A stretch of 64,000 bases of DNA, taken from Lachnospiraceae bacterium. Lineage in GTDB: Bacteria > Bacillota > Clostridia > Lachnospirales > Lachnospiraceae. Below the pieces are notes generated by a model. It saw only the letters and a program-made list of their open reading frames with translations, had not been told where the DNA came from and did no database searches. The stretch spans positions 1,054,001-1,118,000 of the forward strand of contig JAKVNF010000001.1 in assembly GCA_022483465.1 (NCBI GenBank). Reading direction: 5' to 3'. This document shows positions 44,370 through 52,630 of the stretch, one piece after another (position 1 is the first letter of the stretch; every line of letters starts with the position of its first letter). The position numbers and the translations under genes are program-made.

Positions 44370-45677
44370 TTACCCCGCAAAGGAGTGCAAAAGGTTTGGA
44401 ACCTGCACGCGGAGCGCATTGACGGTCATGAATACCGCAAAGACGTAGCAGATCGTCATCGAGATCTGCAGGACTCTCGGCGGCCGGATCCCGGAGAAGA
44501 GCTCTTTCTTCCACAGGATCAGCACCATGAACAGCCCGGCCACCGGAGTTGCGATGGAGGTCGCCACATTTGCCATGAAGATGAGCTGGGTCGGTGAGCC
44601 GCCGTAGAGGAAGCAGACGATGGTTGCGATGGCAAGGCAGACAAAGCAGAGGGTTTTGACCTGCTTGGAGTCCAGGGCCGTCTCCCGGTTTCGGCCCGCC
44701 TGCAGCAGGACGACACCTCTCTGGGTGTTGCCAAGGAGGGAGGAGAAGCCCGCGCCGATGATCGCGATGCCCATGATGACGGGGGCCGCATTCCCGAGGA
44801 AGGGGCGGAGGAGATCGCCGAGCTGGGCCGGCGCCTTGATCGCAATTCCCTGGGGATGCAGGACAATGGCCCCGACCAGCACGATCGCGCCGGAGATGAG
44901 GACCACCGTCACGATGTGGGCGATGGCATCCGCCCGCATCGTCCCGTTGAAGAGATCCTCCTTCTTCCACTTCTTCTCCACCCCGAGATAGGTCCCGTAA
45001 ATGCCCGCGGTCACGGCGGCATTGGTGCTGACATAGCCGAGGGCTGTGGTCAGGGACCCCTCCGGGAACTGCCAATTGACCATCCCCTTCCCGAACTCGC
45101 CCCAGGCGGGGCCACCGGTGGCGGCGAGGGTCGCGTAAAAGCAGACGATCATCGCGAAGATGCAGAGCATGATCATCTTTTCGACCTTCGAGTAGACCCC
45201 CTTGGCCATGTAGCAGAGGACCAGGATGCCCAGCATGATGGCGGCGCCGATCCGCCAGTCAAAGCCGAAGATCAGGTTCATGCCGGCGCCGGTTCCCGTC
45301 ACATTTCCGAGGGTGAAGAAGAAACAGGAGAGAAACAGCGCAATGCCGCAGAAGGAGGAGGCAACGCCCCCGTAGTAGTGCCGGATCGCATGCAGGATCG
45401 GGAGCCCCGTCATGCAGGTGACCCAGTAGGAGGACATGGTGAAGGTGATGCCCATCGCGATGATGGGAATGAGGAGCCACATCAGCTGATACCCGTAATT
45501 GGCCCCCATCATGGCGGAGGTGGTGATGTTGCCGGGACCGATGACAATGCCGGTCAGGATGATACCGGGCCCGATCTTCTTCAGGAGGGCGCCGAATGGG
45601 AGCCGCTTGACCGCCGCGGGATCAAATCCCATCCGCTCCTGCACGGATTTCGTCAGATCCAAATGTTCGTAGTTCAT
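44370..45677 (-). CDS. Nramp-fold transporter lacking the metal-binding motifs
   Basis: 435 residues, about 11 membrane segments, Nramp family. KKIGPGIILTGIVIGPGNITTSAMMGANYGYQLMWLLI corresponds to helix 1, but the usual DPGN reads GPGN, so the metal-ligand Asp is missing. The helix 6 region (TNAAVTAGIYGTYLGVEKKW) has no MPHN motif either. The protein therefore probably does not carry Mn2+/Fe2+ in the usual way. It lies 87 bp downstream of a DapA-like aldolase in the same LacI-controlled unit, which suggests uptake of the aldolase substrate or of a Mg-like ion; this is inference. A hairpin separates the two genes. Confidence 0.8.
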   Translation of the reverse strand: MNYEHLDLTKSVQERMGFDPAAVKRLPFGALLKKIGPGIILTGIVIGPGNITTSAMMGANYGYQLMWLLIPIIAMGITFTMSSYWVTCMTGLPILHAIRHYYGGVASSFCGIALFLSCFFFTLGNVTGTGAGMNLIFGFDWRIGAAIMLGILVLCYMAKGVYSKVEKMIMLCIFAMIVCFYATLAATGGPAWGEFGKGMVNWQFPEGSLTTALGYVSTNAAVTAGIYGTYLGVEKKWKKEDLFNGTMRADAIAHIVTVVLISGAIVLVGAIVLHPQGIAIKAPAQLGDLLRPFLGNAAPVIMGIAIIGAGFSSLLGNTQRGVVLLQAGRNRETALDSKQVKTLCFVCLAIATIVCFLYGGSPTQLIFMANVATSIATPVAGLFMVLILWKKELFSGIRPPRVLQISMTICYVFAVFMTVNALRVQVPNLLHSFAG

Positions 45678-45708
45678 AGTCTGTCCCCTGTATTCCCCTT
45701 AGATTGGC

Positions 45709-45741
45709 AAAAGAGAGCACAAGCCTGTGCCTATGCTCTCT
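45709..45741 (-). terminator. hairpin between the aldolase and Nramp genes
   Basis: AGAGAGCA and TGCTCTCT (45734-45741 with 45712-45719) close a 14-base loop and are followed on the minus strand by TTTG; probably a weak or regulated terminator. Confidence 0.6.
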
Positions 45742-45764
45742 CCCGCCCTGCTGAAAATGCCGGA

Positions 45765-46736
45765 TTACTGATACTGCGTCATGTCGACCTTCGGAAGGCC
45801 GGACTCCTTCAGGCCCTTGGCCACCCAGTCGATCTGGTCCTGATCGAGCGGAAGAACCGGTCTTCTCATCAGGGCAGAGGTGAAGATGCCGCGCTGCCTC
45901 AGGGCTTCCTTCAGCCGTGCATGGGCCTCACCGGAGGGCTGGCCGCCGCCGTAGATCGCCTGGCTGATCGGATAGATCCGATTGGAGGCATCCTGGGCCT
46001 CCTTCAGGGTGTGCTGATCCGGGTGGGAGAAGACATCCCAGGCGGAGGTGATCAGCTCCGGCACACAGCCGGCAAAGCCGATCAGCGCGCCGTCCATGCC
46101 CGGGAACCAGGAGACGCACAGGGTCTCGTCATGGCAGGTGATCAGGGCCAGATCCGGACAGGTCTTCCGCAGGTAGCGGACGTCATGCTCGTAGATCGGC
46201 GTCACACGGGTTCCCATCTTCACGCACTTCACGTGCGGGATCTCCTTGTACATCTTCTCCAGGGTCTCCACGGGATAGAAGGCCTTGGAGGTTGCCGGAT
46301 ACAGGTGAATGATGATGTCGATGTCCGCGCCGTCTGCCACATCCTTGACAAACTCAAAGGGGGCATTCGGATTCATGCCAAAGCGCAGCCACATGTGGGG
46401 CGGCATCAGGAGAATGCCGTCTGCGCCGGCCTCCTTCGCATCCTTCGCATCCTCGATGGCGCCTGCCGTGTTCTCGCAGTTGACGCCCGAGATGATGGTC
46501 ATGATGTCGCCGCACTCCTCGGCGCAGATCTCCACGACCCGCTTTCTCTCCTCCCGGGTCAGTCCGGTGATCTCTCCGGTGTGGCCGTTGCAGACCAGGC
46601 CCTTCATCCCCTTGTCGTAGAAGCTCTTGATCCAACGAAGATAGGCGCGAAACTCGGGCTCATTGATGGAGCCGTCCTCGTGCATCGGAACAGCAACTGC
46701 CGGGAAAATGGTCTTAAAGGTAACTTCTTTTGCCAT
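45765..46736 (-). CDS. dihydrodipicolinate synthase-family aldolase
   Basis: 323 residues from 46736 (MAKEVTFKTIFPAVAVPMH), preceded by CAAAGGAGATCATC. DapA/NanA-type TIM barrel: GLVCNGHTGEITGLTREERKRVVEI carries the GxxGE substrate motif, IIHLYPATSKAF the Tyr, and HVKCVKMGTRV the Schiff-base Lys. The C-terminal helix bundle with ALRQRGIFTSALMRRPVLPLDQDQID is longer than in biosynthetic DapA. The family cleaves or forms 2-keto acids (for example keto-deoxy sugar acids or hydroxyproline products); biosynthetic lysine function is unlikely in this regulated setting. It is first gene of a two-gene unit with the Nramp-fold transporter, under an identifiable promoter and operator. Confidence 0.87.
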   Translation of the reverse strand: MAKEVTFKTIFPAVAVPMHEDGSINEPEFRAYLRWIKSFYDKGMKGLVCNGHTGEITGLTREERKRVVEICAEECGDIMTIISGVNCENTAGAIEDAKDAKEAGADGILLMPPHMWLRFGMNPNAPFEFVKDVADGADIDIIIHLYPATSKAFYPVETLEKMYKEIPHVKCVKMGTRVTPIYEHDVRYLRKTCPDLALITCHDETLCVSWFPGMDGALIGFAGCVPELITSAWDVFSHPDQHTLKEAQDASNRIYPISQAIYGGGQPSGEAHARLKEALRQRGIFTSALMRRPVLPLDQDQIDWVAKGLKESGLPKVDMTQYQ

Positions 46737-46863
46737 GATGATCTCCTTTGTACTCTCTTGGATCGGTGATCCGGCGGGGCGGTGCGCCCGCATTCCGGAA
46801 GCGTTTTGTCGTGTGTTGTGTGTCATGCAACGGGCGGGCTCTGCAGTGCCCCTTCCCTCATCT

Positions 46864-46875
46864 GCAAACGTTTGC
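46864..46875. promoter_or_regulatory. LacI-type operator O1
   Basis: Perfect palindrome GCAAACGTTTGC with the central CG typical of LacI/GalR operators. It lies about +10 to +21 relative to the predicted aldolase transcription start, so a bound repressor would block elongation. Confidence 0.8.
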
Positions 46876-46891
46876 TTTGTTTCATGACTGC

Positions 46892-46920
46892 GTTATACCA
46901 GTCCCCGGATTTCCCGTCAA
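46892..46920 (-). promoter_or_regulatory. promoter of the aldolase-Nramp unit
   Basis: Minus strand TTGACG (46920-46915), 17-bp spacer, TATAAC (46897-46892). It is a near-consensus sigma-70-type promoter upstream of operator O1. Confidence 0.82.
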
Positions 46921-47077
46921 CGAATTCGGCCCTCTCTGCAAATTGTTGCAGGTCGTCTGCATGTTTTTGCATAGAGTGTCCGATTTTTACAGCTTTTTCC
47001 ATCTAATTTTGTGCATGATTTCCCGAATTTTTCGCTGTTACCCGGGGCGGCGTCGCATTTTTCGGCGCCGGGCAGAT

Positions 47078-47114
47078 GCAAACGATTGTATTAAACTGCC
47101 GGAAACGCTACAAT
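47078..47114 (+). promoter_or_regulatory. promoter and second operator of the lacI-type gene
   Basis: TTGTAT (47086-47091), 17-bp spacer, TACAAT (47109-47114). The operator-like GCAAACGATTGT (47078-47089) overlaps the -35 box, which suggests negative autoregulation and possible looping to O1 about 215 bp away. Confidence 0.75.
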
Positions 47115-47161
47115 GAAGGGAGAAAACAGAGGCGTTTCGGAAACCGGACGAAGGAGGAGCT

Positions 47162-48160
47162 ATGGCAACACTCAAAGATGTGGCAAAACTGGCCCACGTG
47201 GATGTCAGCACGGTGTCCCGCGCGCTCAACAACAGCGCCTATGTCCACCCGGACACCAAGGCGCGCATCATGAAGGCCGTCAAGGAGCTGAGCTACGAGC
47301 CGAACATCCTGGCCCGGGGTCTTCGGCAGGGAAAGCGGGAGACCCTCGGCGTGATCCTCCCGAAGCTCTCCTATTCGATCTTTGCGGAGGTGGCCTCCGG
47401 GATCGAATCCCAGGCAAGAAAGCACGGCTACGTAACGCTGGTGAGCAACACGGGAAATGACAAGGACACCGAAAAGCTGGTGCTGAACCGCCTGCGGAGC
47501 GGCTTCATCGATGCGCTGATCATCGCGGGGACCGGCGAGAACACCCGGCTGATCCGCTCCATCTCTGAGGAGGGGATGCCGGTGGTGCAGGTGATCCGGG
47601 ACAGTGATCCCCTGATCAGCAGTGTGGTTGTCGACTACGACGACGTGGGGTACCGGAGCGTCCAGCTCCTCGCGAAGAAGGGGTGCCGGCACATCGGTCT
47701 GATCAACGGCTCCATGAAGATCCGGCCCTATGCGGAGCGCTACCGCGGATACCGGCGGGGGATCCGGGAATTCGGCCTGCCGGAGATCACCGCAGAGCGC
47801 GAATCCCTCCAGCGCGGCATCCAGTACGGATACGACTGCGCCCTCCAGCTCATCGACGAGAACTGCGAGCTCGACGGGATCCTGGCCGTCACGGACACCC
47901 AGGCCATCGGGGCCATGCGGGCGCTGCACGACAACGACCTGTCTGTGCCGGGACAGGTGCGTCTTTTGAGCATGACCGGACACCAGATCGGCGGTATGCT
48001 GACGCCCTCTCTCACCTCCATGGAGCTGCCCGCCTTTGAGATCGGGGAGCGGGCCACGGACATGGCGCTGCAGATGATCGAGGCGGGGAGTGACAAAAAG
48101 CCCGCGGTGCAGCGCCTCTCCTTCCACGCCGAGCTGGTGGAGCGGGAATCCACGCAGTGA
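47162..48160 (+). CDS. LacI-family transcriptional repressor
   Basis: 332 residues, start preceded by GAAGGAGGAGCT. Helix-turn-helix at the N-terminus (ATLKDVAKLAHVDVSTVSRALNNS) followed by the hinge helix NILARGLRQGKRETLGVILPKLS, then a periplasmic-binding-protein-like sensor core. DTQAIGAMRALHDNDLSVPGQVRLLSMTG and SLTSMELPAFEIGERATDMALQMI are typical of the second lobe. The effector is probably a sugar acid or its metabolite. It is divergent from the aldolase-transporter unit; both promoters carry matching operators. Ends at a strong terminator. Confidence 0.92.
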   Translation: MATLKDVAKLAHVDVSTVSRALNNSAYVHPDTKARIMKAVKELSYEPNILARGLRQGKRETLGVILPKLSYSIFAEVASGIESQARKHGYVTLVSNTGNDKDTEKLVLNRLRSGFIDALIIAGTGENTRLIRSISEEGMPVVQVIRDSDPLISSVVVDYDDVGYRSVQLLAKKGCRHIGLINGSMKIRPYAERYRGYRRGIREFGLPEITAERESLQRGIQYGYDCALQLIDENCELDGILAVTDTQAIGAMRALHDNDLSVPGQVRLLSMTGHQIGGMLTPSLTSMELPAFEIGERATDMALQMIEAGSDKKPAVQRLSFHAELVERESTQ

Positions 48161-48199
48161 CTACGCTTTCCCTGCCGGCAGATCCTGCACACAAAAAGA

Positions 48200-48241
48200 C
48201 AGACCGGAAGCGGCAGAAATTGCCGTCTCCGGTCTGTTTTG
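48200..48241 (+). terminator. terminator of the lacI-type gene
   Basis: AGACCGGA-AGC-GGCA-GAAAT-TGCC-GTC-TCCGGTCT then GTTTTG. It differs from the terminator at 44310 only in the inner loop. Confidence 0.88.
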
Positions 48242-48261
48242 TTCTATGTGTGAAAACTTGT

Positions 48262-48590
48262 TTACTGCTGGCTGCCGTAGCAGAGGGCGAGTTTTTCGAA
48301 GAAGTCGTCCATGGTGAGGCGCCAGTCGATGCCGTCACAGACCCGGATGGCCCTGCTGTCGGGTTGGGGCCGTAGGTCATGTCGTCCAGGATGCGGGGTG
48401 CCCGCTCCTCGTGATAGCGCTTCTCCAAAAGCACCGACACCGTCGGCTGGTCCCCGATGGACCAGATCTCCCCGTGGGGGAACTCGGTCCGGATCGGAAG
48501 GCTGCCGTAGAAATCGCTGACGGCAAACATCTTGTCGGTTTCTCGATTTGCCAGCATATAGATCGGAGCGTTTTTCAGGCTCCGTGCCGG
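48262..48590 (-). pseudogene. fragment of an unknown gene with a one-base deletion
   Basis: A readable frame begins near 48590 (SLKNAPIYMLANRETDKMF) without a good ribosome site and runs as AVSDFYGSLPIRTEFPHGEIW. After YGPNP near 48361 the frame shifts; restoring one G gives PDSRAIRVCDGIDWRLTMDD and the natural end YGSQQ at 48262. Its front meets the tail of the truncated rhamnosidase gene, so both genes seem to have lost DNA at the same junction. Family not recognised. Confidence 0.5.
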
Positions 48591-50629
48591 GCGAACTCGT
48601 ACAGGGGCAGGGCCGACCAGGCGTGGCAGTCCGAGCGGGGATCGTAGGGCGTCTCCGGGAAGGTGGTGCAGTGGAGGTCCAAAAACTTCTGCCAGGGCGC
48701 CCAGAGCGCGTCAGTCCTGTCATAGAGTCCCACCTGCTCCAGGGCGCGGAACAGATAGAACTTCTGCGAGAAGGAGCACTGGACCAGGGTATCATCGGCA
48801 AGGACGCGCTCCATGAGACCGCGCGCCTTCTCCCCGCTTACAAGGCCCGTCAGCACCGCAAAGATCTGGGTGTGCTGGGAGAACTCCTCTGTGGCAGGGC
48901 CCTCCTGGTAAAGACCGCGTGATGCATCAAAACAGGTTCTCTCCACGGCGGCAAGGATCTGCCCACATGTCTTGGTCAGCTCCTCAGCGAGATCCGCCCT
49001 GCCGTAGCGGGGCAGGATCCTTGCAAAGCTCTGGGCTGCATAGACAAACTGGAGGTTCTGCAGGGCAGAAGCCCCGTCCCGGACTGCGGTGGGCACGCCG
49101 AAGTGCCCGTCCCACTCCCGGGTCCAGTCGGCAAAGTCCCAGTATCCCCGGGGCGCAAGGAGCCCGTCCGGGGTCTTTTTGGCAAGAAAGCTCTCCAGAA
49201 TCCGCTCCCCCGCGGGGATGTAGGGGCGCATCGCCTCGATGTCCCCGGTCTCCAGGATGTAGTCCTCCAGCATCAGGACAAAGTAGAGCGAGAACCCGGG
49301 GATCACCTGGGGCACCCGGGAGGGATTCCTCGACTGGATCAAGCCGTCCGGGCGCAGAGACGCGGCAAGCAGATCGATCGCATGCCGCGGCAGCCGCACG
49401 TCGTCCGAGCAGGCATAGGTGAACAGGATCTCGAGCCTCGTGTCGCAGGCGTACTGGAGCTGCTCGTAGTAGGGGCAGTCCTCGAAGGTGTCGTGGGAGC
49501 AGAGCTGGAGCGTCCGAAGGGCCGTATCGTAGAGCTTCTCCTTTGCAGGGTCCGAAAAGGCGGGGCGCTTTGTGTTTTCGATCGGATAGGCGGTCTCCAC
49601 GAAGCTTTGCGGCAGGATGGCAAGGGGCGCATCTTTGGTCTCCACCGCGACCTCCACAAAGCGGAAGGTGCGGAACCGGAAGGGCTCGTAGATCTCCTCC
49701 CCGCCCCCGCAGACATAGCTGTCGTGGACGCCGAGGATCACGCCGGTGGTATCGTCCCGCACGCCCTTATAGCGGGTTCCGTCCGGGCGGACCTTGAAGT
49801 AACTCTCCGCATAGGTGAGGGTGACCTCTGCACCCGCGCCGCCCGAAAAGCCGATGCGGAAGAAGGCCGTGGTCAGGCCCCCGGCGTCGAGCACAAAGCG
49901 CTCCTTCGTGTGGGCGGGAATTTCCCGCTTCTCCCAACCGGGGAAGGTCTTCTCCCGCCGGTATAAAAGCGGAATCGGCCGGTCCTGGAAGACCTTTCCC
50001 TGCAGATCCCCATAGGGGTCCCAGGGGTAGGGCTGCACGATGGCAGCGGGCAGGGTCTTTGCAAGGTCCCAGGCAGCGCCGGCAAAGGGATTTTCCAAAG
50101 CTTTCTTCCCATCCACGCACTCGGTGGCGCCGACAAGGAAGATCTCATCCGCGTTGAACGAGGCAGCCTGGTCCACAAAGATGTGCCAGCTCGCGGGATC
50201 GGCAAGGTCGGTTGTTCCGATCCTCCCCACCATCATGATCGCCGGGCCGTCATCGTCGCCGTAGCAGTAATTCGGCCCCTCCTGGGTCCGGTCCTCCGGG
50301 TGCTCCGGATAGGAGAAGACTTGAAACAGGAGTTTGTTGGTCCCCGGGACAAGGTAGGGCGCAAGGTCCAGCGCATCCACGTAGGAGATCTCCTTCTCCC
50401 CCCGGCAGGGCCCGAAGAGAACCTCCGTCCCGTTCACGAAAAACTTGTACTGACTCCGTCCGGAGAGGCGCACCGGGCACCTTTCCGGCACCTCGTCCAG
50501 GTCGGCCAGAAGGCCGAACCACAACACGCAGATGCGGTTTTTCGGGTCAAGGCCTGCTGCCTTCTGGTCCTTAGCCGAAAGGCCCAGGAAATGCTCCTTC
50601 TCCACAGGAAATGGGAATGCTTCTGCCAT
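48575..50629 (-). CDS. GH78-type alpha-L-rhamnosidase, C-terminus truncated
   Basis: 684 residues, start preceded by GGGAGGAAAAG. N-terminal beta domains (about 1-330) include a carbohydrate-binding region (YKFFVNGTEVLFGPCRG, VDALDLAPYLVPGTNKLLFQVF). The (alpha/alpha)6 catalytic domain follows with DTFEDCPYYEQLQYACDTRLEILFTYACSDD and DGLLAPRGYWDFADWTREWDGHFG. No signal peptide, so it acts inside the cell on imported rhamnosides. The chain stops just after DPRSDCHAWSALPLYEFARHGA; family members normally continue for a further beta-sandwich of roughly 70 or more residues. It was probably the last gene of the glycan operon, now separated from it by the IS110 element. Confidence 0.83.
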   Translation of the reverse strand: MAEAFPFPVEKEHFLGLSAKDQKAAGLDPKNRICVLWFGLLADLDEVPERCPVRLSGRSQYKFFVNGTEVLFGPCRGEKEISYVDALDLAPYLVPGTNKLLFQVFSYPEHPEDRTQEGPNYCYGDDDGPAIMMVGRIGTTDLADPASWHIFVDQAASFNADEIFLVGATECVDGKKALENPFAGAAWDLAKTLPAAIVQPYPWDPYGDLQGKVFQDRPIPLLYRREKTFPGWEKREIPAHTKERFVLDAGGLTTAFFRIGFSGGAGAEVTLTYAESYFKVRPDGTRYKGVRDDTTGVILGVHDSYVCGGGEEIYEPFRFRTFRFVEVAVETKDAPLAILPQSFVETAYPIENTKRPAFSDPAKEKLYDTALRTLQLCSHDTFEDCPYYEQLQYACDTRLEILFTYACSDDVRLPRHAIDLLAASLRPDGLIQSRNPSRVPQVIPGFSLYFVLMLEDYILETGDIEAMRPYIPAGERILESFLAKKTPDGLLAPRGYWDFADWTREWDGHFGVPTAVRDGASALQNLQFVYAAQSFARILPRYGRADLAEELTKTCGQILAAVERTCFDASRGLYQEGPATEEFSQHTQIFAVLTGLVSGEKARGLMERVLADDTLVQCSFSQKFYLFRALEQVGLYDRTDALWAPWQKFLDLHCTTFPETPYDPRSDCHAWSALPLYEFARHGA

Positions 50630-51202
50630 CTTTTCCTCCCTATATAGTCAAGTGCTTTTTCCTAAGATATAAAGGTTTTTTGATATAGTTTACATTAGAT
50701 ACCATAAAGAAGAATAAGCTGAGGTATGGATAATCCTCTGCATCAAATGCGGATATAGGTATTTTAGGGTACACGGAATAGAACGTCTCTTTTCTCCGTT
50801 CTAAAGGCCATGTATAAGCCCCTTCGATCCTATGGCGGCTGAACCTCCCATGTCTACCGGGATCAGGAGTTTTACCTCCCGTCCTATACTTCCTTCGTCC
50901 CGCCTGTCCATACCCGGGTGCCAGCTAAGCTCCTTTGCAGGATCTACGTCCTATGGAAAAAATATCTGCCGGCTACGGCTCATTCTTTTTGTAATACCAG
51001 ATCTCTGTCCCTGTAGTTCCGTGGCGGCACCTTTCGGCGGACGTTCACCCGACACGTTCTCCAGTTCCAGTCTTCTCGTGACTGGATCCCGATGCCAGGT
51101 TTGAATCTGACACCCGGATCCAGCCACGAACTACATTTAGCTGTTCACTACGCTGCTTGTTCCTGCTGCTGTATACCGATCAACTTCTTGTTTGTCATAC
51201 AC
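50630..51202. other. non-coding flank of the IS110 element
   Basis: About 570 bp with no gene. The composition changes near 50640 from GC-rich host DNA to more AT-rich DNA, consistent with being part of the mobile element. In the IS1111 subgroup the bridge RNA is encoded downstream of the recombinase, which would place it here; I cannot define its ends. Confidence 0.35.
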
Positions 51203-52489
51203 TCATGCCGCATCCTTCCCGTACCAGGTGATGTCTCTGAGCATCTTGTTCTCATCAAACGTTATGCCATGTGCGAGCACCCCATAGAAGATACGGATCA
51301 GTTTACAGCTCACCGCTATCACGGCCTGCATCTTCTTCAACGGATTTTCACTCCTTGTTATCAGGTGCTGGTAGATCTCCGCAAATGCCTCATTGTGAGC
51401 TATCACACTGACCCCCGCCAGATACATGGTGTAACGCAGACGTTTCCGTCCTCTGTGACTGATGTGGTGTTCTCCGACGTGCTTACAGGATTCATCATTG
51501 ACGATGGACAATCCTGCCAGCTTCTGGATCTGTTTTGCATTGTCGAAGCGGGTAAGATCGCCTATCTCCGCCACGAAGCCCAGTGTTGTCTTAAAACCCA
51601 CGCCCTTGATCTCCTGAAGTTTGTCAGCGTTTGGTACCTGCTTTAGCAGTTCCGCAGCTTCCGTCTCAAGTTCCATCCTGCGCTCGCTGAGACACTCAAA
51701 ATCCTCAATTAAATGCCGTATCTCCAGTGTTGCTGATTTGGGAGCACGCTGCATTCCTACTGTGCATTTGGCGGCCTCTACAAGCTCTTTTGCCTTCTTC
51801 ATTCCGACACCGCGAAGCTTTGCTTCACGCCAGATCTTATTCACGCCTTCCTCACCAAGTTTGAGGATATCAGCAGGAAGAGGTGCCACTTTAAGAATAA
51901 GCATCGCGCTTTTCCGCGTATAATCTGAGAAAGCGTCTTTGAAGTTTGGAAAGTAGATGGCAAACCATCGAGCAATCTGATTCTTTTTGCAGGTCATTTC
52001 TTCAGTTGCATTCTCGATGAGGATGTTAAAACTTCGCAACTCTGCATATACACCATCCGGAAGGTAGGGCTTCTGATACCTGCCCTCTATGACCAGACCA
52101 GCGATGACCTTGGGGTCTTTCCTGTCGTTCTTAGCAGGACTGTTATCATCCAACTCTTTGGATTTCTTGACATGCATCGGATTGACGATAACAACGTGAT
52201 ACCCCTTGAATTCAAGTGCAATCATCAGGTTGAACCAGTAATGGCCTGTAGGCTCCATTCCCAGGTAAACGTCTTTTTTGTGGTATTTCGCCTTCAGATC
52301 CTCGATCAGCCCGATGATCTGATCAAATCCCTCCTGATTGTTTTCGAACTTGAAGGGCTTCTTCGAGAGTTCAATCTTTCGATCAGTGAAAAACCTGATG
52401 AAATGATACTCACTGCCGATATCAATTCCGCCAACAAGAGTTTCCGAATCAATAGCTTCGATTTTGTCGTTCTGTGTGTTATGATTCAC
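51203..52489 (-). CDS. IS110-family recombinase
   Basis: 428 residues from a GTG preceded by AAAGAGGTATCAA. The N-terminal RuvC-like DEDD domain shows Asp in GGIDIGSEYHFIRF (about 20), Glu in VYLGMEPTGHYW (about 80) and Asp residues in NDRKDPKVIAGL (about 120). The C-terminal Tnp20 domain (about 285-380, LQEIKGVGFKTTLGFVAEIGDLTRFDNAKQIQKLAGLSIVNDES...HRGRKRLRYTMYLA) carries the candidate catalytic Ser. Such enzymes insert site-specifically, guided by a bridge RNA from the element's flank. The frame is intact. It separates the rhamnosidase gene from the other glycan genes. Confidence 0.92.
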   Translation of the reverse strand: MNHNTQNDKIEAIDSETLVGGIDIGSEYHFIRFFTDRKIELSKKPFKFENNQEGFDQIIGLIEDLKAKYHKKDVYLGMEPTGHYWFNLMIALEFKGYHVVIVNPMHVKKSKELDDNSPAKNDRKDPKVIAGLVIEGRYQKPYLPDGVYAELRSFNILIENATEEMTCKKNQIARWFAIYFPNFKDAFSDYTRKSAMLILKVAPLPADILKLGEEGVNKIWREAKLRGVGMKKAKELVEAAKCTVGMQRAPKSATLEIRHLIEDFECLSERRMELETEAAELLKQVPNADKLQEIKGVGFKTTLGFVAEIGDLTRFDNAKQIQKLAGLSIVNDESCKHVGEHHISHRGRKRLRYTMYLAGVSVIAHNEAFAEIYQHLITRSENPLKKMQAVIAVSCKLIRIFYGVLAHGITFDENKMLRDITWYGKDAA

Positions 52490-52630
52490 TTGATACCTCT
52501 TTCGTAATGTATTGGATTGCTAACTGGTGGTCAGCGATCTTTATATTACCGTGAGGTATCTTTTTTTATCAACCTTCTTTCTTCCGATCGGCTACACTTA
52601 GGATCTTACAGGAAGCTCCTATCCTGTACT

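Noticed and set aside
44856-46769. 637-codon plus-strand frame across the Nramp and aldolase genes
   Set aside because: Spans two well-supported minus-strand genes and their hairpin; composition typical of an antisense shadow.
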